Shown here: one piece after another, positions 57,361-64,000 of the stretch | Layout: each line of letters opens with the position of its first letter | Numbering within the stretch: the stretch's first letter is position 1 | DNA from: Hyperoodon ampullatus | Lineage: Eukaryota > Chordata > Mammalia > Artiodactyla > Ziphiidae | Length of the DNA: 64,000 bases | Reading direction: 5' to 3' | NCBI GenBank assembly: GCA_949752795.1 | Contig: OX457060.1 | Span: forward strand, 4,331,454-4,395,453 | Program-made: the position numbers and the translations under genes | The notes under the pieces: generated by a model | Databases searched by the model: none | What the model was told of the DNA's origin: nothing | What the model saw: only the letters and a program-made list of their open reading frames with translations

Positions 57361-60300
57361 TTGGCCTTTTTAGGTTATTTCCACTTAAAGAAAATTCCCA
57401 ACACTGCTGCAATGACTATCTTTGCACACTTGTGTGACTGTATGTGGGTCGGATTCGTAGATCAGAGGGATGTGCAATGTAAAGTTGGAGTCCACTTAGG
57501 CTTTTGACTCTATTCCTCCCTTTCTCTTTCTCAATGAATTTTATCCCGAGATGAGATGAAAGAGTAATGGTTTCAATTTCTCCCTCTCATGCCGTTAAGA
57601 TATTTAAACATGAAGTGTGGGTTTTTCTATCACCAAAGAGGTGCTGAAAAGTGAATTTGTTTCCCACTCTGTCTTCTTCTCGGATATTTGTAAATATTTG
57701 GATCAGTGGCTTTGTTTCTTGCTTTTCTGAGAGTGGCTTCCAGAGGAACCCGCCGGAGCCAGCTGCAGTTCCGAGAGATGCCACTAGGTGTCAATGTAGG
57801 TCTTGATTGGCGCCAATTCTTGGCTGCAGTTAATTTGGTTCGGTCCCCGTGGAGCCTCAGCGTCCTCTCCTGCAAAATAACAAATGTCCGTCGTGCAGGG
57901 CACTTTCTTCAGGAAGGACTCCAGGGAGCTCAGGAGTTTGCATACGAAGCAGAGGGAGCGAGGGGCTTCTGATAATGATATTCAATGTCTGTTAACGGAG
58001 TCGCTTACAGGCAGAGCCAGGTCTCTCCCCGCTTTGATGTATGAGATTATTATGGAGAGGTAATGCAGGCCAAGTGACGCTGTTCGGTGGGCTGTGCATG
58101 TGGACCCCTTTGTGAATTGTGAGACCTGGCGCAGCCGAGATGGTCGCTTCACAGGGTGGGGGGAGAGGGGTGCAATGGGGACCGCCGTGGAGGGCCAGGC
58201 ATTACTCTCTCAGTTTGTTCTCAGCTGCAACAGACTGCGCCTCTTCCCCGGGGTGCGAGGGAGGCCAGATGTGGTGAGCATCTCTCCCCCGGCCAGTGGT
58301 GGAAGGCAGAGAGCATTGCCTTGGGGAGATGGCCAGAGGGGCTACCAAGTGGTTGCTACTCTGGACTCTAGAATGTTGACCCAATCAATATTAAATTTAT
58401 GCAGGGGAGCTCTTCAATCCAGGCCTTTATGAAGGTGACAGGAGTGAAAGGAGGAGTGAGCTGGCACTCTGGAATGAGGTCTCAGTAGAGGTCCTTCCCC
58501 AGCTGACCTCCAGTGAGAATGGCAGCAGGGCTGGTAGACCCCTAGACAGGGTTGCCAGTAAAAGAGTCTTTATTCTCTTCCTCCAGCTTGTGCAAGCCTC
58601 TTCCACGGCCCACCTGTTTAGATTGGAGTGTTGTGTGTGTTTTGTTCTGTTTTAAGATTTTTATGTTTGAGCCACACCACCAGCTCGAAACAAAAATTCT
58701 CTCCTGTTGCTTTACTGTTTCTACCTACCCTGGGGAGTCCCCACAGATTCTAACTAGGGGTGATGAGAACCACCTCTCAAGGCCTCCATATCTCACCTCC
58801 ATGCTGTTCCAGAATCCCAGATGGTTTAACCCCTGGATCCAAACTGTGGTCACTGCCACAGGGCATCCCTGCCAAAGTCTGGTCCTAGATGGATGGATGT
58901 TTGTCCTCTGCAGAGTGAACTCTCACCTTGGCACCCAAGTTATTTACTCAGGTTTTGCTCACCTGCTCAGCTGTTACCCTCAGGGCCCAGCACAGGCCCC
59001 AGCCAGGTGCCCTGCCAGCTCTAGTTTCGCCTCACAAGCCCTGACCCCAGGCCTCAGGCCTCTGGTTAGGGCCTGGGTCCCCGTTCCAGATTTTCTATAG
59101 ACCTGTCCACCCCGACAGCTTTCTTAGCTGCAAGTCGGATCTTAGATGCTTTATTCTCAGAAGATCCCAGATCCTACTACAGACTGTCCACCTTTCTCCT
59201 GAGCTCTGCAGATTGTCAGGTGTCAGGCAGGGGCGTGGCTTCACAGCACCATATAATCCTATTACACTCCTCCAGGGCATCAGCAATAGGGAGTTATATA
59301 CCTACATCCCCATGGGGCCTTAGCATCCTCTCCCCGAATATAGGTAAGGCCTTAATGTGCATAACTAAGAAGGCACCCCCAATGGCCCCAAGGTGACTTG
59401 CTATCCTTACCCAATGGACTAAGAGGCAGAGAGTGTAATTTGTTAAATTCTGGACTCACTTTGGACTGAGTTACTTTTACTGTGGACAGAAAGCTCTTCA
59501 TCTTTGTACCGACAGATGTGAAAAGTAAATCTGTAAATACTCTTTATTCACTGACTTCTATGGACAGGCACATATGGAATTACTGTCTATTATCGAATGA
59601 GTAAGCGCTGGGCTCTGGCTTCAGGCCTGTGAGGAGGGACTGGTTGCCAGACTGCCGGGACGGGACGATGGGGGCGCTGTGAGTGCTGGGTGGCTCTCAC
59701 ACTCTCTTGCTCTCTGCTCCCTAACCTGGGCATGCAACCTGTTTCTGGGGTCTGGGCGTTGTGTTTTCTGCCCTGCTGAGCATTCTTCGCTGCTACGATC
59801 TACAGTGGGAGGGGTGTTTTAAACCACATTGGACAGAAGAGGCTTCCTCTTGGATTTGGGACAAAGCACAGGCACCGCGGCACTTTCTGTGTGACTATTA
59901 AATATTCCTCCAGGCTCCTGCAGCTGAGGGTAAGACAGAGGGGTACTGGGGCTCCTGATTTAACCATGTTATGCTCCGAGTCATGTAGAAGACAACCATA
60001 AATATGGTTCAGTGGTTGGCAGGCAGGCAGTCGGGACATGGGATGAGCAAAGAGGTGAGGGGGATTAGAGCGTGCTGGGAATACGTGAGTTATGGGCTGG
60101 AGAGAATTCTGGTGGTCTGGATCAAGCTCTGGAAAACATCTAAGACTCTGACCTAGCATTCAGTCCTGTCCAGGACTCATAAACTAATCTCTGTTTGAAG
60201 GGTCTGAATCCCAGAAGTGGGATGGTGGCCATTAGGGAAAAGCATAGTGAAGCCAGGAGGGAGATGCACAGAAATGGTGGAAGGGACCCAAGAGGATCTG

Positions 60301-61280
60301 GATGGAGCATTGAGAGGGTCCCTTCCACATGTCCCCCATCAGCCCTTGTGCACGTTGATTGCAATTGGAACTGTCAGCGCGCCCTCTTGGGGCAGGTGAT
60401 GCACAAAGCTCTTGGCCAGCCTTGTCAGAAGATTCTCGCTCCTTGTGGGACCTGGACTCTCCAGTCTCCATCCTTGTGCTCAGATCCACATTTTTGGGAT
60501 CCCTTCCTCTCAGTACCAACTCTAGTCTGGGATCTGGGCTTTTCTTGGGGATGGAGTTCAGCCAGAGCTCAGGTGGGATCCTCAGCCAGCACCTCAGCTG
60601 CCCCCTGATGAGCAGGAAGCCCAGAAACATGTGGAGAGGCCAGAGTAGAGTGAGGGTGAAATCCATCCATTAGGCATTGTACACATGGTTGGCGCAGAGG
60701 ACGTCATTGGTCATTTAGTCCCCTCAGGGCGTCTCACACATGGGAACACGAGACCTAGAGACATGGATGCCATCAACTCACTGGGGCTTCTTCAGCCCAT
60801 GGGCTCCTGGGCCTGGTCTGGCTGTGCTGGTGGTTTCATCACTGGTCATCATTCAAGTTTCTGCCTTCCTGGGTCCAGGAAACGGGAAAATATATTACTG
60901 TCCGATCACTACCCGAACACCCCCAAACACCGTCGCATTGTTTGAATGCCCCACGCAGGGGAGGGTCTTCCAAGGAGGGACAGGAGTTCTGCCAACAGTG
61001 CAGCTGGGACTCACTGTGCTGCACAGCTGGCTTCTATTGGAACACACGTCGATTGAGCTGCCTCAGCTTCCCCAGATTGATCAATTCCTGGATATGAAAG
61101 CAGAAATGGCCCAGATTCACACTAGGCCCCCACTTTTCCTCCATTCCCTCAGCTAAAAGACTTCACTACCACATCCTCTCCTTTCATTTTTGGGAAAAAA
61201 TACCCCGTACATTTACAGGATGGGGCAGAGTCGTGGCAGGCAGCGTTCAGTGCAGGCGTGATGCCCTACACCTACTGCTC
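57361..61280. other. Gene-poor intergenic region
   Basis: Mostly unique sequence. The 182-codon + strand frame at 58552-59100 and others near 60195-60670 and 60740-61156 show no domain and no exon structure. A CTCF-like motif lies at 57781-57794. Confidence 0.45.
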
Positions 61281-61289
61281 AATCACACC

Positions 61290-61349
61290 GCACTACGGAA
61301 ACGTCCATTCTGAAAAACTGCACTACGGAAACGTCCATTCCGAAAACCC
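61290..61349. repeat. 30 bp tandem duplication (two copies)
   Basis: The unit begins gcactacggaaacgtccatt and runs 30 bases, at 61290-61319 and 61320-61349. The copies differ at three places (tctg/tccg and the last bases). Confidence 0.9.
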
Positions 61350-61397
61350 ACACACTTGACTAATGCGTGTTTGATGCTCCAGTTTTTTTTTTTTTTT

Positions 61398-61504
61398 AAA
61401 GATATGGAACGCTTCATGAATTTGCATGTCATTCTTGCACAGGGGCCATGCTCATCTTCTCTGTGTCGCTCCAGTTTTGGTATATGTGCTGCCGAAGCGA
61501 GCAC
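61398..61504 (-). pseudogene. RNU6 pseudogene: U6 snRNA retropseudogene
   Basis: On the minus strand it begins GTGCTCGCTTCGGCAGCACA and runs full length to GCGTTCCATATCTTT. The ACAGAGA box is kept, but about ten positions differ from the U6 consensus as I remember it, including GATTAGC to GATGAGC. A 15-base T-run at 61383-61397 is an added A-tail on the minus strand. Near-repeats gatgctccag (61373-61382) and gatgttccaa (61505-61514) flank it. Together these show L1-driven retroposition of the RNA. It is probably not expressed, because U6 needs upstream promoter elements that would not be copied. Confidence 0.9.
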
Positions 61505-61514
61505 GATGTTCCAA

Positions 61515-62555
61515 TGTATTCATTGGGAATAATATGTGGTATGGGTGGAATCTGTAGCAAACATTTTTTTTTTCTTTTTTAAAAAATAACAAATGACATC
61601 CTGTGGTCTCTCTTCTTTTTTATTTTTATTTTTTTCAACCCCAAGTACAATGCACCCTGATAAAAACGATGTACGTTGCATGTATCTGTGATAATAGCCG
61701 AAGCCAAGACAGTCTGAGGCATATTAACAACAGACTTATCTGTGGAGCAGAACCTTATGTAAGATGTATTTTCCTCTAGAGCCAAGCAGCGCAGAATTCA
61801 CCTGCACGGCAGATAAGTGGCCCTTGGGCCCAGGTGCAACCCCGCGCTGGGCCAGCGGCTGGGGGAATTTTCTCACCAATATAATCGACACAAGGGTAGG
61901 ATTTCCATTTAGCGCAACAGAAACTAACATGAAAATTGGCACTTGATGTTTTGCAGCCTGGATGTACTAATGTCACCTATGGAGCCCAAGATAATTTCAG
62001 TGACATCTTTCTTTCCCCTGGGAGGAGAAATGTGCTTTCTGCCAGTGTCCATCTGACAAACCTGGATAAACATTTACATGGCAGGTGGAGACAGTGTATA
62101 AAACTGTCCCCCCAACCCGAGCCCAGCTAAAAAGATATAGGGCTAAATAATGATAGACCACTTGGTGGAAGCTGATGAGGTAACCTTGATTCCTTCCTTC
62201 TGGGCGGCCAGGGGCTCCTTTGACTGTGGTGACCAAATGGATCCTGCAAGAAAGCCGGGCACCCTCATCTGTGTAGCTCTGTGAGCCTTGGGTGTGGCCT
62301 GGTTAGGGATGTGATGATGTTCATCTGTAGCCCCGCCCCCCATCCAATCGTAACCCCTCCTCTGCGGCCCCAGATCCTACATCACACCCCCTGACCAGCA
62401 GCACCGTGGCTAGGGATTGGCTGTTTATTCTTCCGTGTGTCACTCCGCAGGTACTGATGGAGCCCTTCCTTAGGCTGCTGTCTGGCTCTCCCTCCCATTT
62501 CAGTTCTCCACTCCCCAGCCTTCCCCGGCTTCTCTGCCTTCTCAGCTGTTCTACC
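61515..62555. other. Intergenic, candidate conserved non-coding segment
   Basis: The stretch 61770-62180 has balanced composition, no repeat signature and many homeobox-like TAAT/ATTA and GATA-like words. It could be a regulatory element, but this is only a guess from its look. Confidence 0.25.
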
Positions 62556-62559
62556 GTTG

Positions 62560-63095
62560 CTCTCTCCAGCAGCACAGCATCGCTCACTTCTCAGAGCCTC
62601 CATGAAACCATCCAATCCAACTGTCTCCTCTGTTTGCCTTTTGCTCTTTATCCAGCCCTTCGGTGCTCCTCGGGAAAGTCACGGAGGTGGAGTCAACATC
62701 CAACCTCAGCTGGAGACTCTGAGTTGTGCTGTGCTGAACTTTTCCTCTTGGGGCCCCTCCATGGCATTTCCCCAAAGGTGCCTTCAAGCCTGGACCCTCA
62801 AGGCTTGGTCTATTTCTGCCTCCCCATGTCTCGAGGGGTCTTCCCCTCCCCCCCGCCAACTTTCATACCTCAATGACTCTGTCACTTCTTGTCCTCTCAG
62901 ATTATAGTTCTCGTCTTCCTTTGCTGGACTTTTCCTAGGAATGATCAGCATTTCTCCCTCCTCATTTTCACCACCTGCATGCTTCTAATCTTTTGACATT
63001 TGGTTTCCATTTCTTCCATTTTGTGAAAATGATATTTTTGAAGGACTCAGATGAGGCTGCGTGAGATTCAGTGGCTGTTCTTTAGGCTAGTGGCG
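62560..63095 (+). repeat. L2-like old repeat (tentative)
   Basis: C/T-rich sequence with blocks similar to the L2 ORF region (ctccatgaaaccatccaatc, gactctgtcacttcttgtcc). It may resume at 63605-63740 after an LTR. Confidence 0.35.
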
Positions 63096-63139
63096 GGGTT
63101 TGTCTCGTGTGACCAACGTATCCTTCTTGTGGGAGAGAG

Positions 63140-63604
63140 AATAATGACCCTCCAAGGATATCCATGTTCTAACTCCTGGAACCTGTGAATATGTTACCTT
63201 ATATGGTAAAAAGGACTTCGTAGATGTGACCAAGTTAAGGATCTTGAGATGGGGAGATTATTCTGGATTATCTTGGTGGACCCAGTGTCATCACAAGGGT
63301 CTTTATAAGGAAAAGAGGGAGGAGACAGGAGAGTCTAATTCCGGGAGGAGCTGTAATGATGGAAGCAGAGTGATGCCGGGCCACGAGCCAAGGAATGCTG
63401 GCAGCTTCTCGTAGCTAGAAAAGGCAAGGAATGGATTATCCCTTAGAGCCTTCAAAAGTAACACAGCTCTGCCAATACTTAATTTTAGCCTCATAAAGCC
63501 CATTTCATTTTCCTTCCCTCTAAGACTTTAAGAGAATAAATTTGTATTGCTTTAAGCCACTAAGTTTGTGGTAATTTGTTACAGCAGCAGTAAGAAATGA
63601 ATAC
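63140..63604 (+). repeat. MLT1-type LTR (ERVL-MaLR)
   Basis: Same order as 18836-19352: ccaaggatatccatgttcta, gatgtgaccaagttaaggat, gtgtcatcacaagggtcttt, ccactaagtttgtggtaatt and tgttacagcagcagtaagaa near the end. Confidence 0.85.
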
Positions 63605-64000
63605 ATTTCTCAAAATTCTCTTCTCCCTATATTGTCACATCTAAAGTGATGGAAACTTCCGCTTCTTCTGCTGGTCCTTTCAACCTGCTTCCTCCAAAAT
63701 GGGAGCGTTTTAAGCCTCAGTCCTCTTCTCTTGCTGTGCATTTAGCATTTTCACAATGAGTATTTGCAGAACTAGTCTGTTTAATAACACCACTGTATTT
63801 GGCACATCTGGGGATACCTCCCTTCTTAGAGAATCTTCCTCCACCCACAGCCCCTGCTGGGTGGAGAGCAGGCCCCTGACCACCCCCCAGTTATAGCTGA
63901 TTGGCACAGGAGTGTGCACCTCATCTAAGGGGAGCTCACTGGCCAGCTGACCTGGTGCAGAAAAGGAGAGCTGGACTGATCAGATGCCCCCTCTGGGGAA
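63605..64000. other. Intergenic, right edge
   Basis: No supported gene. The first part may be the rest of an L2 copy. Confidence 0.4.

Noticed and set aside
1..64000. CRISPR arrays, operons, bacterial or phage systems
   Set aside because: The window is clearly mammalian nuclear DNA with introns, SINEs and LINEs. No spaced direct-repeat arrays or bacterial gene patterns are present.

Overview
This is mammalian nuclear DNA, most likely from a cetacean. It has long introns with GT/AG splice sites and old L1, L2, MIR, MLT1 and MER5-type repeats. It also carries about fifteen copies of a young tRNA-derived SINE of the CHR type, each about 200 bp with a clean target-site duplication. The species call rests on recognising that SINE and on protein similarity, and no search was run.

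Layout. Positions 1-2100 hold the end of the last intron, the last coding exon and the 3'UTR of NCK1 (an SH2/SH3 adaptor) on the + strand. Positions 2100-12300 are intergenic, with MIR copies, a 1.4 kb L2 and an L1 3' end. Positions 12579-43835 contain all seven coding exons of IL20RB on the + strand (305 residues, frame intact, every splice site canonical). IL20RB is the shared second chain of the class II cytokine receptors for IL-19, IL-20 and IL-24. NCK1 followed by IL20RB matches the gene order I remember from human 3q22.3. The IL20RB introns are full of repeats, including a 2.8 kb antisense L1, CHR SINEs, L2, MLT1 and MER5.

Positions 43836-64000 are the IL20RB 3' flank and the start of a gene-poor region. 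I see no further protein-coding gene there. It holds a decayed endogenous retrovirus pol fragment (about 51450-54200) broken by an L1 and two SINEs, L1 3' ends, an MLT1 LTR, a retroposed U6 snRNA pseudogene (61398-61504), simple repeats and a few motifs that could bind CTCF.

Most open frames outside the NCK1 and IL20RB exons are chance frames or read-through of SINEs; the CHR SINE is open in several frames on both strands, and the same peptide-like strings recur at each copy. I did not find a new multi-gene system. The points most worth checking are the altered start and stop of IL20RB, a possible convergent pair of CTCF-type motifs around IL20RB, a splice-flanked open segment just after NCK1, several informative nested insertions and a retroviral primer-binding-site-like sequence upstream of the ERV pol remnant.
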